DNA of 5,380 nt from the NCBI GenBank assembly GCA_024638355.1, contig JAHEKO010000042.1:1-5380 (forward strand). The letters run 5' to 3'. This document shows positions 1 to 5,380 of the stretch, piece after piece; positions within the stretch are counted from its first letter, which is position 1, and each line of letters opens with the position of its first letter. Below the pieces are notes generated by a model. The model had not been told where the DNA came from. It ran no database searches and saw nothing but the letters and a program-made list of their open reading frames with translations. The DNA comes from Acidobacteriota bacterium (GTDB lineage Bacteria > Acidobacteriota > Thermoanaerobaculia > Multivoradales > JAHEKO01). A program made the translations under genes and the position numbers.

Positions 1-1343
1 GGCCGGTAGGGGTTGTGGGGGTGCATGGTGTGCATGTAGACGAAAGCGCGGTCTCTGGCCTCGAGCGTGTCGAGGGCCTCGAGGGTCAACCGGTGGACGC
101 GCTCGGCGTTGTCGTTGTAGTCGACGCCGGTCTCCTTGGGGCTGCGGTACTGCGCCTTGGCGGGCCTGTAGAGGAACCCTCGATCGGTGCCGAAGCTCTT
201 GCTCACCCACGGGCTGCCAGAGATCGAGAACGTCGTGTAGCCGGCGGACTCGAAGGCTTCGGCCAGCGTCGTCGGTCCGCTCGTCGGCAAGCGCTCGTGG
301 CCGCGAACCAGAAACGGCCGGCCGATGAACAGCGTCTTGACCGACGGCTTGGTGTTCGGCGCCACGCTCGAGTGATCGGTGAAGGTGACGCCCTCGGCGG
401 CCAACCGATCGAGCTCCGGCGAAACGCCTTCGGGGCCGCCCAAGTGGCCGACGTAGTCGGCGCGAAGCGCGTCGAAGAGGTAGAGGACGACGATACGCGG
501 CCGGCGCGGCGCCTCGACCCGCGGCCGCGGCGCAACCGTCTCGGCGACGCGCAGATCGAGCCAGCGTCCCGGGCCGCCCTGCCCCGCCGCTTCGAGCCGG
601 ACGCGAATCGGACCGGCCGCCTCGGGCAGCGCGATCCCGAGCTCCTGCTCCCCCCCGCTCGTCGCCTCGAACGCTCGGGAGATCTCGCCATCGGCGGCCT
701 CGAGCGCGACGGCGAACCGCTGATCCTCCCCCCACGAGCCCGGAGGCTGGAAGCGGCCGAGCAGCACCGACCCGGGCGCGAAATCCTGAACGAAGTCGAT
801 CGCCGAGTATGGCGACTGAACGATCGCACCGTCGCGGAAGCGCGGCTCTTCGCTGTCGAGAACCGGGTTCAGGCGTGCCCACTGCACCACGACGCTCTCG
901 TCGCCCCCGAAGGATAGGTCGATCGGAACGCGCCCGAGCGGAAGGTCGCGCGGCAGCTTCAGCCGCACCCGCTCCGTCAGCGGAGCTCGGTCGATCTCGC
1001 GATCGCCGAGCCGCGCCACGACCTCCGTATGGCCCAGATCGCCGCCACGGGTCCTCAGGATCAGCACGCGGCGCCGCCGTTCCAGCTGCACGAGCTCGAG
1101 GCGCGGCCCCGCCGCCAGTGGGACGAGCCCGCTGCCGCCGCGAGTGCGAGGTACCGGGAACCAACCGCTCAGAAAGCGGTTGCCGCTCGTGGCGGGCGGC
1201 AGCTCGAGCTCCGCCGCCTCGACGAGAACGTCGGGCTGGTGATGCCCGTCCAGAAGTGGTCGCTCGCGCAAGGCCGGTTCGCCCCGGCAGCCGACCAAAA
1301 CGAGCAGGAGAGGCAGGGCCAGGGCCCGACTCCACGTGCGCAC
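1..1343 (-). CDS. Sulfatase-fold lipoprotein (alkaline phosphatase superfamily), 3' end outside window
   Basis: This is the first 447 codons of a gene that continues past position 1. The GTG at 1343-1341 is chosen because an in-frame TAG lies only three codons upstream (1355-1353) and a lipoprotein signal follows directly: a short basic N-terminus, a Leu-rich stretch, then the lipobox LVGC with Cys19. Arg at +2 does not match an inner-membrane retention signal, so outer-membrane attachment is inferred. Residues 24-280 are probably beta-rich and unassigned. From about residue 283 the sulfatase fold (PF00884 type) begins: VVLYLFDALRADYVG with metal-ligand candidate Asp291, then NTKPSVKTLFIGR, where Thr331 sits at the usual Cys/Ser nucleophile position. 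DRGF and the late MHPHNPYRP segment also fit the family. Thr argues against a formylglycine-dependent sulfatase and leaves phosphatase, phosphodiesterase or phosphotransferase activity possible; the substrate cannot be told. Family call is firm, function is not. Confidence 0.88.
   Translation of the reverse strand, partial: MRTWSRALALPLLLVLVGCRGEPALRERPLLDGHHQPDVLVEAAELELPPATSGNRFLSGWFPVPRTRGGSGLVPLAAGPRLELVQLERRRRVLILRTRGGDLGHTEVVARLGDREIDRAPLTERVRLKLPRDLPLGRVPIDLSFGGDESVVVQWARLNPVLDSEEPRFRDGAIVQSPYSAIDFVQDFAPGSVLLGRFQPPGSWGEDQRFAVALEAADGEISRAFEATSGGEQELGIALPEAAGPIRVRLEAAGQGGPGRWLDLRVAETVAPRPRVEAPRRPRIVVLYLFDALRADYVGHLGGPEGVSPELDRLAAEGVTFTDHSSVAPNTKPSVKTLFIGRPFLVRGHERLPTSGPTTLAEAFESAGYTTFSISGSPWVSKSFGTDRGFLYRPAKAQYRSPKETGVDYNDNAERVHRLTLEALDTLEARDRAFVYMHTMHPHNPYR
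1162..1182. repeat. Perfect 8-bp inverted repeat inside the sulfatase-like gene
   Basis: CAACCGCT and AGCGGTTG flank a 5-nt spacer, giving an 8-bp perfect stem. It lies within codons 54-61 of the minus-strand gene (coding roughly GNRFLSGW), so it would form in the mRNA about 160 nt after the start codon. There is no T-run after it on either strand. It may be chance in GC-rich coding DNA. Confidence 0.35.
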
Positions 1344-1349
1344 GGCGGA

Positions 1350-1355
1350 AATCTA
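1350..1355 (-). promoter_or_regulatory. Putative -10 element (TAGATT) for the sulfatase-like lipoprotein gene
   Basis: Reading the minus strand, TAGATT fits the TANNNT form of a -10 box and ends 6 nt before the GTG start at 1343. At that distance transcription would start at or next to the start codon, giving a leaderless mRNA; no Shine-Dalgarno sequence is visible. The matching -35 position (about 1373-1378, AATACC) is a poor match to TTGACA. The same TAG is the in-frame stop that fixes the start codon. This is suggested by spacing only. Confidence 0.3.
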
Positions 1356-1374
1356 GCACGGGTGGGCGGTCGGG

Positions 1375-1380
1375 TATTCT
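1375..1380 (+). promoter_or_regulatory. Putative -10 element (TATTCT) for the nitrilase-superfamily gene
   Basis: TATTCT fits TANNNT and ends 7 nt before the ATG at 1388, so a transcript would start at about the A of the start codon and be leaderless. No purine-rich ribosome binding site lies in the 44-bp gap, which supports this reading. The -35 position at 17-bp spacing (1352-1357, TCTAGC) matches TTGACA at only two bases, and it overlaps the proposed -10 of the opposite gene. Prediction from spacing only. Confidence 0.33.
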
Positions 1381-1387
1381 CCGATTC

Positions 1388-2206
1388 ATGAAGATCGCAC
1401 TCGTGCAGCAGCCGGCCGGCAGCGACAAGACGGCCAATCTGGAGCGCGGGCTCGAGGCCTTCGAGCGCGCCGCCCGACGGGGCGCCGAGCTGGTCTGCTT
1501 CGCCGAGCTGGCCTTCGAGCGCTTTCACCCGCAGCGCCCCGCCGGCGACGACGTCCTCAGCCTGGCCGAGCCGGTGCCCGGCCCGATCACCGAAGCGTTC
1601 TCCGAGCGCGCCCGCGAGCTCGGCGTGGTCGCGGTCTTGAACCTCTTCGAGCGCGACGGCGACCGGACCTACGACTGCTCGCCGGTGATCGACGCCGACG
1701 GCACGCTCCTCGGTCGCACCCGGATGATCCACATCACCGACTACGCCTGCTTTCACGAGCAGGGCTACTACGCGCCCGGCGACACCGGCGCCCCGGTCTA
1801 CGACACCCGGGCGGGCCGCATCGGCGTGGCCATCTGCTACGACCGGCACTACCCCGAGTACATGCGGGCCCTGGCGCTGTCCGGGGCCGAGCTCGTCGTC
1901 GTGCCGCAAGCCGGCGCCCGCGACGAATGGCCCGACGGGCTGTTCGAGGCGGAGATGCGGGTCGCGGCCTTCCAGAACGGCTATTTCACCGCGCTCTGCA
2001 ACCGGGTGGGCGCGGAGGAGGCGCTCGAGTTCGCCGGCGGATCGTTCGTCTGCGACCCGGCGGGCCGGGTCGTCGCACGGGCCGCCGAAGGCGAAGAAGA
2101 GCTGCTGATCGCGGAGATCGACCTCGCCGAGGCCGGCAGCTCTCACGCCCGCAAGCTCTTTCTGCGCGACCGCCGGCCCGAGCTCTACCCGGGCTGGCTC
2201 ACCTAG
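1388..2206 (+). CDS. Carbon-nitrogen hydrolase (nitrilase superfamily) lacking the catalytic Lys
   Basis: A complete 272-residue protein, a normal length for single-domain nitrilase-superfamily amidases. It starts at the ATG beginning MKIALVQQPAG, the classic first beta-strand; the open frame upstream of this is antisense to the lipoprotein gene and is not part of it. Family marks in order: AELVCFAELAF with Glu40, GRTRMIHITDY (110-119), HEQGYYAPGD with Glu124, GVAICYDRHYPEYMR with nucleophile Cys150, VVPQAG (171-176), and the C-terminal FAGGSF and CDPAGRVVA strands. It resembles N-carbamoylputrescine amidase and beta-ureidopropionase relatives, which hydrolyse amide or carbamoyl bonds in the cytoplasm. 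However, where those have Lys in the YRKxHI motif this protein has Met113, and its only lysines are K2, K14 and K256. It may be a divergent subfamily or catalytically altered. Substrate unknown. It is divergent from the lipoprotein gene and 108 bp ahead of the kinase gene. Confidence 0.92.
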   Translation: MKIALVQQPAGSDKTANLERGLEAFERAARRGAELVCFAELAFERFHPQRPAGDDVLSLAEPVPGPITEAFSERARELGVVAVLNLFERDGDRTYDCSPVIDADGTLLGRTRMIHITDYACFHEQGYYAPGDTGAPVYDTRAGRIGVAICYDRHYPEYMRALALSGAELVVVPQAGARDEWPDGLFEAEMRVAAFQNGYFTALCNRVGAEEALEFAGGSFVCDPAGRVVARAAEGEEELLIAEIDLAEAGSSHARKLFLRDRRPELYPGWLT

Positions 2207-2217
2207 CGGACAGAGCT

Positions 2218-2236
2218 GCCGAGGCGGCGTCTCGGT
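2218..2236 (+). terminator. Weak candidate hairpin after the nitrilase-superfamily gene
   Basis: CCGAG (2219-2223) and CTCGG (2231-2235) can pair around a 7-nt loop, with an extra G-T pair outside, 12 nt after the stop codon at 2204-2206. It is followed by only a short TCCTT, not a proper T-run, so it would be a poor intrinsic terminator. It is the only plausible 3'-end structure in the 108-bp gap before the kinase gene. Confidence 0.2.
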
Positions 2237-2301
2237 CCTTGCCGCTCGCTCCGGCCTTCGACCTCCACTGGCGCTGCACGCGGCGGCCGAGGTAAGGTTG
2301 C

Positions 2302-2307
2302 GGAAAG
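2302..2307 (+). promoter_or_regulatory. Weak ribosome binding site (GGAAAG) for the kinase gene
   Basis: GGAAAG lies 7 nt before the ATG at 2315, a usable Shine-Dalgarno spacing though a partial match. A stronger-looking GAGGTAAGG at 2289-2297 lies 17 nt away, too far for normal use. The protein sequence itself decides the start: [19 protein letters not shown] is the standard opening of this kinase class. Confidence 0.4.
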
Positions 2308-2314
2308 TGTTTCA

Positions 2315-4609
2315 ATGATCGGTGAGCGGCTCGGCCACTACCGGATTCTAAAGAAGCTTGGCGCCGGCGGGATGGGAGAGGTCTATCTGGCCGAGGACAC
2401 CAAGCTGAGACGTCGAGTCGCGCTCAAGGCCCTCACGCTGGAGATGGCCTCCAGGCCGCAGCGTCTGTCGCGATTCCGCCGTGAGGTGCTGGCGGTCGCC
2501 GCCCTCAACCACCCCAACATCGTGACCATCTACGCCGTGGAGGAGGCGAACGGCGTTCACTTCTTCACCATGGAGCTGGTGGAGGGGATCACACTCGACC
2601 GCCTGGTCACCTCCGGGGGGATCGCGGTGAAGCGGCTCTTCAACGTCGCTATCCCGATCACCGAGGCGCTGGCGGCGGCTCACGAACGGGGCATCGCCCA
2701 CCGCGACCTCAAGCCCGGGAACATCATGCTCAGCAACACGGGCCACGTGAAGATTCTGGACTTCGGCCTCGCTCGGCTTCTCGAGCCCGACACGCTCCGC
2801 GACGGCGCCGAGACCGCGGCGACCCTGAACCTCACGCGGGATGGCCGCGTGGTGGGAACCGTGCCCTACATGTCGCCCGAGCAGCTCGAGGGTCGGGAGC
2901 TGGATCAGCGCACCGACATCTTCTCGCTCGGTGTCGTGCTTCACGAGCTGGCGACCGGCCGCAGGCCCTTCCGCGGCAAGAGCTCGGTCGCCGTGATGTC
3001 GTCGATCTTGCGCGACCGGCCGCAGCCGGTGACCGAATACCGCTCCGATCTCCCCCGCCACCTGGGGCGGATCATTCTGCTCTGTCTCGAGAAAGACCCG
3101 CGCCGCCGCTATCAATCGATCCTCGACGTACGCAACGAGATGGAGGCGCTGCGCGACGAGCTCACGGTGAGCGAGCTGTCGGGCGGCGGATCGGGCGCGG
3201 CCTGGGCGGTTCCGCCGGCCACCGCGGCGGCGGAGCGATCGATCGCCGTGCTGCCCTTCGTCAACATCAGCCCGGACCCCGAGAACGAGTACTTCAGCGA
3301 CGGCGTCACCGAGGAAATTCTCAATGCGCTCAGCCAGCTCGACGGGCTGCGCGTCGCCGCTCGTACCTCCAGCTTCTCGTTCAAGGGCCGCTCCCCCGAG
3401 GTGGCCGAGGTGGGCGCGAAGCTCAAGGTGTCGACGGTTCTCGAGGGCAGCGTCCGGCGGGCGGGATCACGACTGCGGATCGCCGCCCAGCTGATCGACG
3501 TGGCGGACGGCTACCACCTCTGGTCCGAGCGCTACGACCGGGAGGTGGACGACATCTTCGCGATCCAGGACGAGATCGCCTCCGCCATCGCCGGCAAGCT
3601 CCGGGTCACCTTGTCGGGTGAGGAGAAGCGGCCCCTGCTCAACCGGCCGACCGACAACATGCACGCCTACGATCTCTACCTCAAGGGACGCTTCTACCTG
3701 GAGCAGCGCGGCGAGGGGCTGCGGCAGGGATACAAGTTCTTTCAGATGGCCCTGGCCCTCGACCCGGAGTTCGCCCTCGCCCACACCGGAATGGCCGACG
3801 CTCTCAGCCTCGCCGCCTACTACAGCTTCGTGCCGCCTCGAGACGCCATGCCGCAGGCGCAGGCTTCCGCGCGACGCGCCCTCGAGCTCGACGACTCGCT
3901 CGCCGAGCCCCACAACGCGCTCGCCTTCACGCTCTTCTGCTACGACTACGACTGGCAGGGCGCCGCCCGGGAGTTTCGCCGCGCGCTCGAGCTCAACCCG
4001 GCCTGCGTGCCGGCCCGCTACTGGTACGGCTTCTACCTGATGAGCGCCGAGCGCCGATTCGAAGATGCCACCGGCGAAAACCGCAAGGCGGTCCAGCTGG
4101 ACCCGCTGGCCGCCTACCCGAGCATCTTGCTGGCGGTCTCCTTCATCGGCTCGCGGAACTTCTCCGAGGTGGTGCGAATCCTGCGCCCGGTGGTGGAGCG
4201 CGATCCGGCCAACTTCCTGGCTCACCGTACGCTGGGGCTCGGCTATCTCTTCCAGTCGCTCCACCAGGAGGCGATCGCCGAGCTCGAGCTCGCGGTCACC
4301 CTGGCGGCCCGCCACCCCTGGCCGCTCTCCGACCTGGGGATGGCCTACGCTGCCGCCGGACGCAAGGAGGAGGCCGAGGCGGTTCAGGAAGAGATGCTGG
4401 AGAGGCGGCGCAAGAGCTACCTGCAGCCGGTGTTGCTCACCCAGATTCCCCTGACCCTGGGGCGCAAGGACGAGGCGCTGGGCTACCTCGAGCAGGCCTT
4501 CGAGGAGCGTGACGGACTGCTGGCGATCCTCGAGGTCTGGCCGTCGCTCGATCCGCTGCGCGACGAGCCGCGCTTCGTGGCTCTCGCGGAGCGCCTGGCG
4601 TTCCCGTAG
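2315..4609 (+). CDS. Ser/Thr protein kinase with TolB/FlgO-like domain and TPR tail
   Basis: A complete 764-residue, three-part signalling protein. Residues 9-280 are a Hanks-type kinase with all key residues: glycine loop GAGGMGEV (16-23), VALK Lys38, alpha-C Glu57, HRDLKPGN with catalytic Asp131 and Asn136, DFG at 149-151, a Thr-containing activation loop, [10 protein letters not shown] (181-190) and DIFSLG Asp201. It should phosphorylate Ser/Thr and probably autophosphorylates. Residues 308-432 ([51 protein letters not shown]) match the TolB-N/FlgO-like module often found before TPRs in kinases and cyclase-like regulators. Residues 450-764 hold about eight TPR units, probably for protein binding, ending in the family's usual DPLRDEPRF segment. 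The linker at 283-308 is Gly/Ala-rich and no transmembrane helix is seen anywhere, so a cytosolic location is inferred. Substrates and signal are unknown. Its 3' end converges on the transglutaminase-like gene. Confidence 0.95.
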   Translation: MIGERLGHYRILKKLGAGGMGEVYLAEDTKLRRRVALKALTLEMASRPQRLSRFRREVLAVAALNHPNIVTIYAVEEANGVHFFTMELVEGITLDRLVTSGGIAVKRLFNVAIPITEALAAAHERGIAHRDLKPGNIMLSNTGHVKILDFGLARLLEPDTLRDGAETAATLNLTRDGRVVGTVPYMSPEQLEGRELDQRTDIFSLGVVLHELATGRRPFRGKSSVAVMSSILRDRPQPVTEYRSDLPRHLGRIILLCLEKDPRRRYQSILDVRNEMEALRDELTVSELSGGGSGAAWAVPPATAAAERSIAVLPFVNISPDPENEYFSDGVTEEILNALSQLDGLRVAARTSSFSFKGRSPEVAEVGAKLKVSTVLEGSVRRAGSRLRIAAQLIDVADGYHLWSERYDREVDDIFAIQDEIASAIAGKLRVTLSGEEKRPLLNRPTDNMHAYDLYLKGRFYLEQRGEGLRQGYKFFQMALALDPEFALAHTGMADALSLAAYYSFVPPRDAMPQAQASARRALELDDSLAEPHNALAFTLFCYDYDWQGAAREFRRALELNPACVPARYWYGFYLMSAERRFEDATGENRKAVQLDPLAAYPSILLAVSFIGSRNFSEVVRILRPVVERDPANFLAHRTLGLGYLFQSLHQEAIAELELAVTLAARHPWPLSDLGMAYAAAGRKEEAEAVQEEMLERRRKSYLQPVLLTQIPLTLGRKDEALGYLEQAFEERDGLLAILEVWPSLDPLRDEPRFVALAERLAFP

Positions 4610-4637
4610 GCCGACGCCCGGCCTGCTCGAGACGAGC
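4606..4637. terminator. Two adjacent stem-loops in the convergent gap
   Basis: The 28 bp between the two convergent stop codons are nearly filled by inverted repeats. The first, GTAGGCC (4606-4612) with GGCCTGC (4620-4626), forms a 7-bp stem with one T-G pair and a 7-nt loop, and includes the kinase gene's TAG. The second, GCTCG (4625-4629) with CGAGC (4633-4637), has a 3-nt loop and abuts the stop of the opposite gene. Neither has a T-run on either strand, so if they act in termination or mRNA 3'-end protection they are not textbook intrinsic terminators. Confidence 0.3.
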
Positions 4638-5380
4638 TCACTCGCTGGGGCGGTCCGTCGATCGCCGCAGCGTCCTGAGCAGCGCGAGGTTCTCCTTGGC
4701 GGAGAGGTCGTCGCCGTCGATCTCGAGGGCCCTCTCGTAGGCCGCCGCCGCCCCCTCCAGATCGCCGGTGCGGCGGCGGGCCACGCCCAGATTGAGCCAA
4801 CTCGCCGCCCGATGGGGGCTCATCACGACCGCGTCTTCGAGCCACTCGATCGCCTCCCGCTCCCGGCCGCCCAGCAACAGCTCGGCGCCGCGGTTGGCGT
4901 AGAACATGGCCAGAACCTCCAGATCCGAGAGCTCGCGCGGCTCCTCGCCGGAGAGCACGACGCCGGCGAAATCGACCACCAGACGCTGTGAGCGCCGGTC
5001 CACGCCGACGGCAACGTGCTCGGAGCGGACGCGCAGCGTGTCGTGGCGCCTGACTCGCGGGGCCACGTCCAGGCTCACGTAGTACGTGGCGATACCCAGC
5101 TCGCGCGCGAGCGTGGTGAACAGGAAGGCGAACGACAGACAGTTCGAGACCCGGCTCTCGAAGACCTCGCTGGCGGTGCCGGTGTAGCCATCGCGATGCT
5201 GAAGCCCGAGGCCCCAGCGCTCGGTCATCGCCTCACGCAAGCGAAGCGCCCGCTGCGCCGGAGGTAGCTCGATCGGCACCGTACCCAGCGCCCACGCTCG
5301 GATCTCTTCGCTCGACCGGGTCGGGAGCACGAGGCTCTCGGCGTCGAGCCCCCGCGCGGTCAGGAGCTCGGTGAATTCGG
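4638..5380 (-). CDS. Transglutaminase-like domain protein with two TPRs, 5' end outside window
   Basis: The last 246 residues of a gene that enters from the right edge; the stop is TGA at 4640-4638. A GTG at 5330 could start a 230-residue protein, but the frame stays open to 5380 and encodes a credible continuation (EFTELLTARGLDAESL), so I treat the gene as partial. In visible-residue numbering, 60-145 are a transglutaminase-like cysteine-protease fold: SNCLSFAFLF with Cys80, RSEHVAVGV with His121 and VVDFAG with Asp136 form the expected Cys-His-Asp triad. Two TPRs follow (about 158-191 and 192-225; WLNLGVARRRTGDLEGAA is typical). Such proteins are common in Gammaproteobacteria and Acidobacteriota, with largely unknown substrates; peptidase, amidase or cross-linking activity is possible. 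Signal peptide or lipobox cannot be judged because the N-terminus is missing. It converges on the kinase gene with a 28-bp gap, so co-transcription is excluded. Confidence 0.87.
   Translation of the reverse strand, partial: EFTELLTARGLDAESLVLPTRSSEEIRAWALGTVPIELPPAQRALRLREAMTERWGLGLQHRDGYTGTASEVFESRVSNCLSFAFLFTTLARELGIATYYVSLDVAPRVRRHDTLRVRSEHVAVGVDRRSQRLVVDFAGVVLSGEEPRELSDLEVLAMFYANRGAELLLGGREREAIEWLEDAVVMSPHRAASWLNLGVARRRTGDLEGAAAAYERALEIDGDDLSAKENLALLRTLRRSTDRPSE

Noticed and set aside
203..829. A minus-strand 208-residue open frame
   Set aside because: It is an Arg/Ser-rich shifted frame of the lipoprotein gene, whose correct frame is continuous from 1343 to 3.
15..1387. Long open frames on the plus strand (15-917, 1029-1391, and 809 up to the ATG at 1388)
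   Set aside because: They are antisense to the lipoprotein gene and give Arg/Pro/Ala-rich or repetitive translations with no family motifs; the minus-strand frame carries a lipobox and sulfatase motifs throughout.
1169..2146. A minus-strand 325-residue open frame
   Set aside because: It is antisense to the nitrilase-superfamily gene; a GC-rich codon-bias artefact with no recognisable domain.
3235..3246. CGATCGATCG and many CTCGAG/GAGCTC palindromes across the window
   Set aside because: They fall in coding sequence and follow from common Leu-Glu, Ile-Asp and Arg-Ser codons in GC-rich DNA; no regular spacing suggests an array or binding-site cluster.
2348..4315. Minus-strand open frames at 2348-3115, 3112-3426 and 3467-4315, and plus-strand frames at 3618-4040 and 4065-4454
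   Set aside because: All overlap the kinase/TolB/TPR gene, whose frame carries motifs along its full length; the others are compositionally biased and motif-free.
4483..5267. Open frames at 4483-4845 (-), 4509-4991 (+), 4823-5014 (-) and 5016-5267 (+)
   Set aside because: They overlap the kinase C-terminus or the transglutaminase-like gene in other frames and look like noise.
5328..5330. GTG as the true start of the transglutaminase-like gene
   Set aside because: The frame remains open to the window edge with a plausible amphipathic sequence, and no ribosome binding site precedes this GTG.
1..5380. Search for CRISPR repeats, tRNA, rRNA, insertion-sequence ends and phage or defence genes
   Set aside because: Nothing with the required structure or motifs was seen; all gaps between genes are 108 bp or shorter.

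Overview
The window is GC-rich bacterial DNA, densely coding, with four protein-coding genes and almost no spacer. The pattern of a Ser/Thr kinase fused to a TolB/FlgO-like domain and a TPR tail, a secreted sulfatase-fold lipoprotein and a transglutaminase-like/TPR protein is most familiar from Acidobacteriota (for example Thermoanaerobaculia-type genomes) and some other soil or marine GC-rich phyla. This taxonomic guess is an inference from gene content and base composition; no rRNA or marker gene is present.

Layout. (1) Positions 1-1343, minus strand: the N-terminal 447 residues of a predicted outer-membrane-type lipoprotein with a sulfatase/alkaline-phosphatase-superfamily domain that carries Thr, not Cys, at the nucleophile position; the gene runs off the left edge. 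(2) A 44-bp divergent gap with a -10-like TANNNT hexamer 6-7 nt from each start codon, suggesting two overlapping, possibly leaderless promoters. (3) Positions 1388-2206, plus strand: a complete 272-residue nitrilase-superfamily protein that keeps the catalytic Glu and Cys but has Met where the catalytic Lys is expected. (4) A 108-bp gap, then positions 2315-4609, plus strand: a complete 764-residue protein with an intact Hanks-type kinase domain, a TolB/FlgO-like domain and about eight TPR units, without a visible membrane segment. (5) A 28-bp convergent gap almost filled by two small inverted repeats. (6) Positions 4638-5380, minus strand: the C-terminal 246 residues of a transglutaminase-like cysteine-hydrolase-fold protein with two TPRs; its start lies beyond the right edge.

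The genes do not form one obvious operon: two divergent starts, one same-strand gap of 108 bp and one convergent end. No shared pathway can be read from the sequence. I see no mobile element, CRISPR array, tRNA, rRNA or defence system, and I do not think the window holds a clear novel multi-gene system. The points most worth a second look are the nitrilase-like protein without its catalytic lysine and the compact divergent promoter region.
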